DNA of 64,000 bases from Hyperoodon ampullatus (Eukaryota > Chordata > Mammalia > Artiodactyla > Ziphiidae): assembly GCA_949752795.1 (NCBI GenBank), contig CATKHW010000293.1, positions 372,001 to 436,000 on the forward strand, given 5' to 3'. The position numbers and the translations under genes are program-made. Of this stretch, positions 50,431 through 62,602 are shown in pieces (position 1 is the stretch's first letter; the number at the start of each line of letters is the position of its first letter). A model generated the notes under the pieces. That model had not been told where the DNA came from and ran no database searches. It saw nothing but the letters and a program-made list of their open reading frames with translations.

Positions 50431-52169
50431 ACGATGATTCTAAGTGAAATAAGTCACACAGAAAAAGAAACTTATCATAAGATATCACTTATGAAGATCC
50501 TGTAAACATGGCTACACTTGAACTGAGTTAGGAAAGAGAACAGTGTCTCACATTTAGAAAACACTCTTATACCTGCTTAAGGGGGAAGGAGAGGTGGGGT
50601 GATGCATAAAACCAGAGTTTGATATAAGCACAGGTACCGTTCCAAAAACCAACTATGGAATAGACAAGACCTACACCGTCCTCAGTGAAAGGGACTCAAA
50701 ACCCCATATTTCCCGCACAGGAAAATATCTGACTAGTAAGAATCTTAAAACCTATGTATTGATATGTCTCCGTAAGGGAATCAAGTGTGTCTAGACTGGC
50801 ATAAACATGGCAGCGAGAATCAGCTCAAACCCACTATAAAAAGGAATTTCAAAAACAAAACAAAAAAACTGGGAAATTCTTTACAATTCCTTCAGGGTCT
50901 CTGATGAAAGCTGGAATGACCCTATCTACAACGACAGCTGGATGTGGCATAAGGAGGGACACTTGGGACTGAGACGATTGGTGAGATTGGGTGAGCAAAT
51001 GCAGACCCTTTAAAGCAATAATGCATGGCACCCATTCCATGGGTCCGAACTCTCCAGGTTGAAGGGAATATTACTACAGCTATAACATGTGCGGGAAACC
51101 TAGAGAACGGACACACTGTGAATACGAAAGGTTTCTAAAACTCAACGAATAGTCCCTCTCCTGGTGCTCCGGTTTGACTTTCCGTCTGCTTTACTATCAA
51201 CCTCCCGACTTGGAGAGACAGCCCCTTTAACCTCTTGGTTCGCACAGGTTGCCAATTTGGCAGAGGATGAAAGGGAAGAGGGAGAACCAATGAGAGAGTA
51301 GCTGTTAGGCATTTGGACGGTCACATATCACAGTAATTTCCCGGCAGGAAGAAGAATTAACCAAATTCTCAGCCACCCACCGGGAACCAGTATAGGTCCT
51401 GAACCAAAATTTTGGACTTGCGGTCAGCTCACCAAAAACGAGTTGAAAAATGGAGCTCAGGGGCACAGCAATTCACAACCTGGCCGAGTAATAAAGGACA
51501 ACTATCGTCCAAAAATCTGTTGAGGGAAGGCAACGAGGCGGACTTGAAAGCGAGGCAGAATAGCGGGAAACAGATTTCAAGAGGTACGTTGGAATCGCCT
51601 TTAAAGCACAGGAAGAGGGGCACAACTTCGACAATGATGCACTTGGCCAAAAAGGGCGTATGCGTTTTCTCCTGAATATATTCAGGAGAAAACGCATACG
51701 CCCTTTTTGGCCAAGCAAGGAAGCGGGCAATGCAAATCTGCACTACAAAGAAGTATCACTTCCCACCGGTCAAAAGGGACATCCACAAAATGTGTAAGAA
51801 CAAGAAAGGCAAGACAGGCCCTGGAGAACAGGGAGCCTTGTTATGCTGATGGGCGGGATGTAAATTGCCAACTGCCTCTCTGGAGGAGTGCATTCTGTTC
51901 CATAAAACAAGTAAAGAACAGAGCTACAGAGCCAAGGGCACTACCAGTCTAGGGAATATACCTTGGGAAAACTGAAAATCAATAAGACAGAGCCACCCCA
52001 AAATTTAGGGCTGCACTGCATACAAGGATCTCAACTTGGATACACCTTAAGTATCCCAGAAAATATAAACATGGTTCAAAAAATTGTGGTACTTACGTAC
52101 GATGGAATATCCCTCAGCCATGAAATCAATGTCATAAGACCAGTAGCAGCAAAATGGGTGGATTCAGGT
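50431..52169 (+). repeat. Satellite unit 30 (chimeric)
   Basis: Begins as type A (accgttcc, cagtgaaagg, ccgcacagg, ctccgtaagg to 50772). From 50909 it is type C and matches unit 29 (gaaagctgg, cctcccgac, ggacggtcac, cacagtaat, gcgggaaac, caaggaagc). The switch lies in the L1 3'UTR and A-tail. Palindrome 51642-51715 is perfect. Confidence 0.97.
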
Positions 52170-53908
52170 ACGATGATTCTAAGTGAAATAAGTCACACAG
52201 AAAAAGAAACTTATCATAAGATATCACTTATGAAGATCCTGTAAACATGGCTACACTTGAACTGAGTTAGGAAAGAGAACAGTGTCTCACATTTAGAAAA
52301 CACTCTTATACCTGCTTAAGGGGGAAGGAGAGGTGGGGTGATGCATAAAACCAGAGTTTGATATAAGCACAGGTACCGTTCCAAAAACCAACTATGGAAT
52401 AGACAAGACCTACACCGTCCTCAGTGAAAGGGACTCAAAACCCCATATTTCCCGCACAGGAAAATATCTGACTAGTAAGAATCTTAAAACCTATGTATTG
52501 ATATGTCTCCGTAAGGGAATCAAGTGTGTCTAGACTGGCATAAACATGGCAGCGAGAATCAGCTCAAACCCACTATAAAAAGGAATTTCAAAAACAAAAC
52601 AAAAAAACTGGGAAATTCTTTACAATTCCTTCAGGGTCTCTGATGAAGGCTGGAATGACCCTATCTACAACGACAGCTGGATATGGCATAAGGAGGGACA
52701 CTTGGGACTGAGACGATTGGTGAGATTGGGTGAGCAAATGCAGACCCTTTAAAGCAATAATGCATGGCACCCATTCCATGGGTCCGAACTCTCCAGGTTG
52801 AAGGGAATATTACTACAGCTATAACATGTGTGGGAAACCTAGGGAACGGACACACTGTGAATACGAAAGGTTTCTAAAACTCAACGAATAGTCCCTCTCC
52901 TGGTGCTCCGGTTTGACTTTCCGTCTGCTTTACTATCAACCTCCCAACTTGGAGAGACAGCCCCTTTAACCTCTTGGTTCGCACAGGTTGCCAATTTGAC
53001 AGAGGATGAAAGGGAAGAGGGAGAACCAATGAGAGAGTAGCTGTTAGGCATTTGGAGGTGCACATATCACTGTAATTTCCCGGCAGGAAGAAGAATTAAC
53101 CAAATTCTCAGCCACCCACCGGGAACCAGTATAGGTCCTGAACCAAAATTTTGGACTTGCGGTCAGCTCACCAAAAACGAGTTGAAAAATGGAGCTCAGG
53201 GGCACAGCAATTCACAACCTGGCCGAGTAATAAAGGACAACTATCGTCCAAAAATCTGTTGAGGGAAGGCAACGAGGCGGACTTGAAAGCGAGGCAGAAT
53301 AGCAGGAAACAGATTTCAAGAGGTACGTTGGAATCGCCTTTAAAGCACAGGAAGAGGGGCACAACTTCGACAATGATGCACTTGGCCAAAAAGGGCGTAT
53401 GCGTTTTCTCCTGAATATATTCAGGAGAAAACGCATACGCCCTTTTTGGCCAAGCAAGCAAGCGGGCAATGCAAATCTGCACTACAAAGAAGTATCACTT
53501 CCCACCGGTCAAAAGGGACATCCACAAAATGTGTAAGAACAAGAAAGGCAAGACAGGCCCTGGAGAACAGGGAGCCTTGTTATGCTGATGGGCGGGATGT
53601 AAATTGCCAACTGCCTCTCTGGAGGAGTGCATTCTGTTCCCTAAAACAAGTAAAGAACAGAGCTACAGAGCCAAGGGCACTACCAGTCTAGGGAATATAC
53701 CTTGGGAAAACTGAAAATCAATAAGACAGAGCCACCCCAAAATTTAGGGCTGCACTGCATACAAGGACCTCAACTTGGATACACCTTAAGTATCCCAGAA
53801 AATATAAACATGGTTCAAAAAATTGTGGTACTTACGTATGATGGAATATCCCTCAGCCATGAAATCAATGTCATAAGACCAGTAGCAGCAAAATGGGTGG
53901 ATTCAGGT
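52170..53908 (+). repeat. Satellite unit 31
   Basis: Type A, matching unit 28 at +5,217 with ggatatggc at 52683 (shared with units 33 and 35). Palindrome 53381-53454 is perfect. Confidence 0.97.
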
Positions 53909-55647
53909 ACGATGATTCTAAGTGAAATAAGTCACACAGAAAAAGAAACTTATCATAAGATATCACTTATGAAGATCCTGTAAACATGGCTACACTTGAA
54001 CTGAGTTAGGAAAGAGGACAGTGTCTCACATTTAGAAAACACTCTTATACCTGCTTAAGGGGGAAGGAGAGGTGGGGTGATGCATAAAACCAGAGTTTGA
54101 TATAAGCACAGGTACCGTTTCAAAAACCAACTATGGAATAGACAAGACCTACACCGTCCTCAGCGAAAGGGACTCAAAACCCCATATTTCCCGCAGAGGA
54201 AAGTATCTGACTAGTAAGAATCTTAAAACCTATGTATTGATATGTCTCCATAAGGGAATCAAGTGTGTCTAGACTGGCATAAACATGGCAGCGAGAATCA
54301 GCTCAAACCCACTATAAAAAGGAATTTCAAAAACAAAACAAAAAAACTGGGAAATTCTTTACAATTCCTTCAGGGTCTCTGATGAAAGCTGGAATGACCC
54401 TATCTACAACGACAGCTGGATGTGGCATAAGGAGGGACACTTGGGACTGAGACGATTGGTGAGATTGGGTGAGCAAATGCAGACCCTTTAAAGCAATAAT
54501 GCATGGCACCCATTCCATGGGTCCGAACTCTCCAGGTTGAAGGGAATATTACTACAGCTATAACATGTGCGGGAAACCTAGAGAACGGACACACTGTGAA
54601 TACGAAAGGTTTCTAAAACTCAACGAATAGTCCCTCTCCTGGTGCTCCGGTTTGACTTTCCGTCTGCTTTACTATCAACCTCCCGACTTGGAGAGACAGC
54701 CCCTTTAACCTCTTGGTTCGCACAGGTTGCCAATTTGGCAGAGGATGAAAGGGAAGAGGGAGAACCAATGAGAGAGTAGCTGTTAGGCATTTGGACGGTC
54801 ACATATCACTGTAATTTCCCGGCAGGAAGAAGAATTAACCAAATTCTCAGCCACCCACCGGGAACCAGTATAGGTCCTGAACCAAAATTTTGGACTTGCG
54901 GTCAGCTCACCAAAAACGAGTTGAAAAATGGAGCTCAGGGGCACAGCAATTCACAACCTGGCCGAGTAATAAAGGACAACTATCGTCCAAAAATCTGTTG
55001 AGGGAAGGCAACGAGGCGGACTTGAAAGCGAGGCAGAATAGCAGGAAACAGATTTCAAGAGGTACGTTGGAATCGCCTTTAAAGCACAGGAAGAGGGGCA
55101 CAACTTCGACAATGATGCACTTGGCCAAAAAGGGCGTATGCGTTTTCTCCTGAATATATTCAGGAGAAAACGCATACGCCCTTTTTGGCCAAGCAAGGAA
55201 GCGGGCAATGCAAATCTGCACTACAAAGAAGTATCACTTCCCACCGGTCAAAAGGGACATCCACAAAATGTGTAAGAACAAGAAAGGCAAGACAGGCCCT
55301 GGAGAACAGGGAGCCTTGTTATGCTGATGGGCGGGATGTAAATTGCCAACTGCCTCTCTGGAGGAGTGCATTCTGTTCCATAAAACAAGTAAAGAACAGA
55401 GCTACAGAGCCAAGGGCACTACCAGTCTAGGGAATATACCTTGGGAAAACTGAAAATCAATAAGACAGAGCCACCCCAAAATTTAGGGCTGCACTGCATA
55501 CAAGGATCTCAACTTGGATACACCTTAAGTATCCCAGAAAATATAAACATGGTTCAAAAAATTGTGGTACTTACGTACGATGGAATATCCCTCAGCCATG
55601 AAATCAATGTCATAAGACCAGTAGCAGCAAAATGGGTGGATTCAGGT
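53909..55647 (+). repeat. Satellite unit 32
   Basis: Type C, matching unit 29 at +5,217 but with the usual cactgtaat and gcaggaaac. It keeps caaggaagc, ttccataaaac and aaggatctc. Palindrome 55120-55193 is perfect. Confidence 0.97.
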
Positions 55648-57385
55648 ACGATGATTCTAAGTGAAATAAGTCACACAGAAAAAGAAACTTATCATAAGAT
55701 ATCACTTATGAAGATCCTGTAAACATGGCTACACTTGAACTGAGTTAGGAAAGAGAACAGTGTCTCACATTTAGAAAACACTCTTATACCTGCTTAAGGG
55801 GGAAGGAGAGGTGGGGTGATGCATAAAACCAGAGTTTGATATAAGCACAGGTACCGTTCCAAAAACCAACTATGGAATAGAAAAGACCTACACCGTCCTC
55901 AGTGAAAGGGACTCAAAACCCCATATTTCCCGCACAGGAAAATATCTGACTAGTAAGAATCTTAAAACCTATGTATTGATATGTCTCCGTAAGGGAATCA
56001 AGTGTGTCTAGACTGGCATAAACATGGCAGCGAGAATCAGCTCAAACCCACTATAAAAAGGAATTTCAAAAACAAAACAAAAAAACTGGGAAATTCTTTA
56101 CAATTCCTTCAGGGTCTCTGATGAAGGCTGGAATGACCCTATCTACAACGACAGCTGGATATGGCATAAGGAGGGACACTTGGGACTGAGACGATTGGTG
56201 AGATTGGGTGAGCAAATGCAGACCCTTTAAAGCAATAATGCATGGCACCCATTCCATGGGTCGGAACTCTCCAGGTTGAAGGGAATATTACTACAGCTAT
56301 AACATGTGTGGGAAACCTAGAGAACGGACACACTGTGAATACGAAAGGTTTCTAAAACTCAACGCATAGTCCCTCCCCTGGTGCTCCGGTTTGACTTTCC
56401 ATCTGCTTTACTATCAACCTCCCAACTTGGAGAGACAGCCCCTTTAACCTCTTGGTTCGCACAGGTTGCCAATTTGGCAGTGGATGAAAGGGAAGAGGGA
56501 GAACCAATGAGAGAGTAGCTGTTAGGCATTTGGACGGGCACATATCACTGTAATTTCCCGGCAGGAAGAAGAATTAACCAATTCTCAGCCACCCACCGGG
56601 AACCAGTATAGGTCCTGAACCAAAATTTTGGACTTGCGGTCAGCTCACCAAAAACGAGTTGAAAAATGGAGCTCAGGGGCACAGCAATTCACAAACTGGC
56701 CGAGTAATAAAGGACAACTATCGTCCAAAAATCTGTTGAGGGAAGGCAACGAGGCGGACTTGAAAGCGAGGCAGAATAGCAGGAAACAGATTTCAAGAGG
56801 TACGATGGAATCGCCTTTAAAGCACAGGAAGAGGGGCACAACTTCGACAATGATGCACTTGGCCAAAAAGGGCGTATGCGTTTTCTCCTGAATATATTCA
56901 GGAGAAAACACATACGCCCTTTTTGGCCAAGCAAGCAAGCGGGCAATGCAAATCTGCACTACAAAGAAGTATCACTTCCCACCGGTCAAAAGGGACATCC
57001 ACAAAATGTGTAAGAACAAGAAAGGCAAGACAGGCCCTGGAGAACAGGGAGCCTTGTTATGCTGATGGGCGGGATGTAAATTGCCAACTGCCTCTCTGGA
57101 GGAGTGCATTCTGTTCCCTAAAACAAGTAAAGAACAGAGCTACAGAGCCAAGGGCACTACCAGTCTAGGGAATATACCTTGGGAAAACTGAAAATCAATA
57201 AGACAGAGCCACCCCAAAATTTAGGGCTGCACTGCATACAAGGACCTCAACTTGGATACACCTTAAGTATCCCAGAAAATATAAACATGGTTCAAAAAAT
57301 TGTGGTACTTACGTATGATGGAATATCCCTCAGCCATGAAATCAATGTCATAAGACCAGTAGCAGCAAAATGGGTGGATTCAGGT
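55648..57385 (+). repeat. Satellite unit 33 (1,738 bp)
   Basis: Begins as type A (ccgcacagg, gaaggctgg, ggatatggc, gtgtggg), then changes to cgcatagtccctccc. One A is missing at 56580-56581 (accaattctc). Private: tagaaaagacc, ggtcggaac, ttccatctgc, cagtggatg. Palindrome 56858-56931 has one mismatch. Confidence 0.97.
56858..56931. repeat. Palindrome of unit 33, one mismatch
   Basis: G to A at 56910 converts a CpG to CpA in the right arm (gaaaacacatac), a deamination-type change on the other strand from that of unit 15. Confidence 0.95.
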
Positions 57386-59124
57386 ACGATGATTCTAAGT
57401 GAAATAAGTCACACAGAAAAAGAAACTTATCATAAGATATCACTTATGAAGATCCTGTAAACATGGCTACACTTGAACTGAGTTAGGAAAGAGGACAGTG
57501 TCTCACATTTAGAAAACACTCTTATACCTGCTTAAGGGGGAAGGAGAGGTGGGGTGATGCATAAAACCAGAGTTTGATATAAGCACAGGTACCGTTCCAA
57601 AAACCAACTATGGAATAGACAAGACCTACACCGTCCTCAGCGAAAGGGACTCAAAACCCCATATTTCCCGCAGAGGAAAATATCTGACTAGTAAGAATCT
57701 TAAAACCTATGTATTGATATGTCTCCGTAAGGGAATCAAGTGTGTCTAGACTGGCATAAACATGGCAGCGAGAATCAGCTCAAACTCACTATAAAAAGGA
57801 ATTTCAAAAACAAAACAAAAAAACTGGGAAATTCTTTGCAATTCCTTCAGGGTCTCTGATGAAGGCTGGAATGACCCTATCTACAACGACAGCTGGATGT
57901 GGCATAAGGAGGGACACTTGGGACTGAGACGATTGGTGAGATTGGGTGAGCAAATGCAGACCCTTTAAAGCAATAATGCATGGCACCCATTCCATGGGTC
58001 CGAACTCTCCAGGTTGAAGGGAATATTACTACAGCTATAACAAGTGCGGGAAACCTAGAGAACGGACACACTGTGAATACGAAAGGTTTCTAAAACTCAA
58101 CGCATAGTCCCTCCCCTGGTGCTCCGGTTTGACTTTCCGTCTGCTTTACTATCAACCTCCCAACATGGAGAGACAGCCCCTTTAACCTCTTGGTTCGCAC
58201 AGGTTGCCAATTTGGCAGAGGATGAAAGGGAAGAGGGAGAACCAATGAGAGAGTAGCTGTTAGGCATTTGGACGGGCACATATCACTGTAATTTCCCGGC
58301 AGGAAGAAGAATTAACCAAATTCTCAGCCACCCACCGGGAACCAGTATAGGTCCTGAACCAAAATTTTGGACTTGCGGTCAGCTCACCAAAAACGAGTTG
58401 AAAAATGGAGCTCAGGGGCACAGCAATTCACAAACTGGCCGAGTAATAAAGAACAACTATCGTCCAAAAATCTGTTGAGGGAAGGCAACGAGGCGGACTT
58501 GAAAGCGAGGCAGAATAGCAGGAAACAGATTTCAAGAGGTACGTTGGAATCGCCTTTAAAGCACAGGAAGAGGGGCACAACTTCGACAATGATGCACTTG
58601 GCCAAAAAGGGCGTATGCGTTTTCTCCTGAATATATTCAGGAGAAAACGCATACGCCCTTTTTGGCCAAGCAAGCAAGCGGGCACTGCAAATCTGCACTA
58701 CAAAGAAGTATCACTTCCCAACAGTCAAAAGGGACATCCACAAAATGTGTAAGAACAAGAAAGGCAAGACAGGCCCTGGAGAACAGGGAGCCTTGTTATG
58801 CTGATGGGCGGGATGTAAATTGCCAACTGCCTCTCTGGAGGAGTGCATTCTGTTCCCTAAAACAAGTAAAGAACAGAGCTACAGAGCCAAGGGCACTACC
58901 AGTCTAGGGAATATACCTTGGGAAAACTGAAAATCAATAAGACAGAGCCACCCCAAAATTTAGGGCTGCACTGCATACAAGGGCCTCAACTTGGATACAC
59001 ATTAAGAATCCCAGAAAATATAAACATGGTTCAAAAAATTGTGGTACTTACGTACGATGGAATATCCCTCAGCCATGAAATCAATGTCATAAGACCAGTA
59101 GCAGCAAAATGGGTGGATTCAGGT
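57386..59124 (+). repeat. Satellite unit 34
   Basis: Markers: gaggacag, aaactcact, ctttgcaatt, ataacaagtgc, aacatggag, aaagaacaac, ggcactgc and aacagtcaaaagg (compare unit 22), cacattaagaatcc. Palindrome 58597-58670 is perfect. Confidence 0.97.
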
Positions 59125-60863
59125 ACGATGATTCTAAGTGAAATAAGTCACACAGAAAAAGAAACTTATCATAAGATATCACTTATGAAGATCCTGTAAA
59201 CTTGGCTACACTTGAACTGAGTTAGGAAAGAGAACAGTGTCTCACATTTAGAAAACACTCTTATACCTGCTTAAGGGGGAAGGAGAGGTGGGGTGATGCA
59301 TAAAACCAGAGTTTGATATAAGCACAGGTACCGTTCCAAAAACCAACTATGGAATAGACAAGACCTACACCGTCCTCAGCGAAAGGGACTCAAAACCCCA
59401 TATTTCCCGCAGAGGAAAATATCTGACTAGTAAGAATCTTAAAACCTATGTATTGATATGTCTCCGTAAGGGAATCAAGTGTGTCTAGACTGGCATAAAC
59501 ATGGCAGCGAGAATCAGCTCAAACCCACTATAAAAAGGAATTTCAAAAACAAAACAAAAAAACTGGGAAATTCTTTACAATTCCTTCAGGGTCTCTGACG
59601 AAAGCTGGAATGACCCTATCTACAACGACAGCTGGATATGGCATAAGGAGGGACACTTGGGACTGAGACGATTGGTGAGATTGGGTGAGCAAATGCAGAC
59701 CCTTTAAAGCAATAATGCATGGCACCCATTCCATGGGTCCGAACTCTCCAGGTTGAAGGGAATGTTACTACAGCTATAACATGTGCGGGAAACCTAGAGA
59801 ACGGACACACTGTGAATACGAAAGGTTTCTAAAACTCAACGAATAGTCCCTCTCCTGGTGCTCCGGTTTGACTTTCCGTCTGCTTTACTATCAACCTCCC
59901 AACTTGGAGAGACAGCCCCTTTAACCTCTTGGTTCGCACAGGTTGCCAATTTGGCAGAGGATGAAAGGGAAGAGGGAGAACCAATGAGAGAGTAGCTGTT
60001 AGGCATTTGGAGGGACACATATCACTGTAATTTCCCGGCAGGAAGAAGAATTAACCAAATTCTCAGCCACCCACCGGGAACCAGCATAGGTCCTGAACTA
60101 AAATTTTGGACTTGCGGTCAGCTCACCAAAAACGAGTTGAAAAATGGAGCTCAGGGGCACAGCAATTCACAAACTGGCCAAGTAATAAAGGACAACTATC
60201 GTCCAAAAATCTGTTGAGGGAAGGCAACGAGGCGGACTTGAAAGCGAGGCAGAATAGCAGGAAACAGATTTCAAGAGGTACGTTGGAATCGCCTTTAAAG
60301 CACAGGAAGAGGGGCACAACTTCGACAATGATGCACTTGGCCAAAAAGGGCGTATGCGTTTTCTCCTGAATATATTCAGGAGAAAACGCATACGCCCTTT
60401 TTGGCCAAGCAAGCAAGCGGGCAATGCAAATCTGCACTACAAAGAAGTATCACTTCCCACCGGTCAAAAGGGACATCCACAAAATGTGTAAGAACAAGAA
60501 AGGCAAGACAGGCCCTGGAGAACAGGGAGCCTTGTTATGCTGATGGGCGGGATGTAAATTGCCAACTGCCTCTCTGGAGGAGTGCATTCTGTTCCCTAAA
60601 ACAAGTAAAGAACAGAGCTACAGAGCCAAGGGCACTACCAGCCTAGGGAATATACCTTGGGAAAACTGAAAATCAATAAGACAGAGCCACCCCAAAATTT
60701 AGGGCTGCACTGCATACAAGGACCTCAACTTGGATACACCTTAAGTATCCCAGAAAATATAAACATGGTTCAAAAAATTGTGGTACTTACGTACGATGGA
60801 ATATCCCTCAGCCATGAAATCAATGTCATAAGACCAGTAGCAGCAAAATGGGTGGATTCAGGT
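59125..60863 (+). repeat. Satellite unit 35
   Basis: Markers: taaacttggc, tctgacgaaag, ggatatggc, ggaatgttac, ggagggacac, accagcatagg, gaactaaaatt, ggccaagtaat, cagcctagg. Palindrome 60336-60409 is perfect. Confidence 0.97.
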
Positions 60864-62602
60864 ACGATGATTCTAAGTGAAATAAGTCACACAGAAAAAG
60901 AAACTTATCATAAGATATCACTTATGAAGATCCTGTAAACATGGCTACACTTGAACTGAGTTAGGAAAGAGAACAGTGTCTCACATTTAGAAAACACTCT
61001 TATACCTGCTTAAGGGGGAAGGAGAGGTGGGGTGATGCATAAAACCAGAGTTTGATATAAGCACAGGTACCGTTCCAAAAACCAACTATGGAATAGACAA
61101 GACCTACACCGTCCTCAGCGAAAGGGACTCAAAACCCGATATTTCCCGCAGAGGAAAGTATCTGACTAGTAAGAATCTTAAAACCTATGTATTGATATGT
61201 CTCCATAAGGGAATCAAGTGTGTCTAGACTGGCATAAACATGGCAGCGAGAATCAGCTCAAACCCACTATAAAAAGGATTTTCAAAAACAAAACAAAAAA
61301 ACTGGGAAATTCTTTACAATTCCTTCAGGGTCTCTGATGAAAGCTGGAATGACCCTATCTACAACGACAGCTGGATGTGGCATAAGGAGGGACACTTGGG
61401 ACTGAGACGATTGGTGAGATTGGGTGAGCAAATGCAGACCCTTTAAAGCAATAATGCATGGCACCCATTCCATGGGTCCGAACTCTCCAGGTTGAAGGGA
61501 ATATTACTACAGCTATAACATGTGCGGGAAACCTAGAGAACGGACACACTGTGAATACGAAAGGTTTCTAAAACTCAACGAATAGTCCCTCTCCTGGTGC
61601 TGCGGTTTGACTTTCCGTCTGCTTTACTATCAACCTCCCAAATTGGAGAGACAGCCCTTTTAACCTCTTGGTTCGCACAGGTTGCCAATTTGGCAGAGGA
61701 TGAAAGGGAAGAGGGAGAACCAATGAGAGAGTAGCTGTTAGGCATTTGGACGGGCACATATCACTGTAATTTCCCGGCAGGAAGAAGAATTAACCAAATT
61801 CTCAGCCACCCACCAGGAACCAGTATAGGTCCTGAACCAAAATTTTGGACTTGCGGTCAGCTCACCAAAAACGAGTTGAAAAATGGAGCTCAGGGGCACA
61901 GCAATTCACAAACTGGCCGAGTAATAAAGGACAACTATCGTCCAAAAATCTGTTGAGGGAAGGCAACGAGGCGGACTTGAAAGCGAGGCAGAATAGCAGG
62001 AAACAGATTTCAAGAGGTACGATGGAATCGCCTTTAAAGCACAGGAAGAGGGGCACAACTTCGACAATGATGCACTTGGCCAAAAAGGGCGTATGCGTTT
62101 TCTCCTGAATATATTCAGGAGAAAACGCATACGCCCTTTTTGGCCAAGCAAGCAAGCGGCCAATGCAAATCTGCACTACAAAGAAGTATCACTTCCCACC
62201 GGTCAAAAGGGACATCCACAAAATGTGTAAGAACAAGAAAGGCAAGACAGGCCCTGGAGAACAGGGAGCCTTGTTATGCTGATGGGCGGGATGTAAATTG
62301 CCAACTGCCTCTCTGGAGGAGTGCATTCTGTTCCCTAAAACAAGTAAAGAACAGAGCTACAGAGCCAAGGGCACTACCAGTCTAGGGAATATACCTTGGG
62401 AAAACTGAAAATCAATAAGACAGAGCCACCCCAAAATTTAGGGCTGCACTGCATACAAGGGCCTCAACTTGGATACACCTTAAGTATCCCAGAAAATATA
62501 AACATGGTTCAAAAAATTGTGGTACTTACGTACGATGGAATATCCCTCAGCCATGAAATCAATGTCATAAGACCAGTAGCAGCAAAATGGGTGGATTCAG
62601 GT
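60864..62602 (+). repeat. Satellite unit 36
   Basis: Markers: acccgatat, ggaaagtatc, aaggattttc, gtgctgcgg and agcccttttaacc (as in unit 23), cccaaattgg, caccaggaacc, gtacgatggaatcg, agcggccaatg. Palindrome 62075-62148 is perfect. Confidence 0.97.

Larger units (their letters stand above)
46953..55647 (+). repeat. Mosaic higher-order block of two unit types
   Basis: Units 28-29 match units 31-32 at a shift of 5,217, with a single or chimeric type-C unit (30) between. Type A (units 25, 28, 31) carries gtgtgggaaacctaggg, tttgacagagg and ggaggtgcac. Type C (units 27, 29, 32) carries gaggacag, accgtttc, cctcccgac and ggacggtcac. Differences include 47466/52683 (G/A). Confidence 0.8.
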
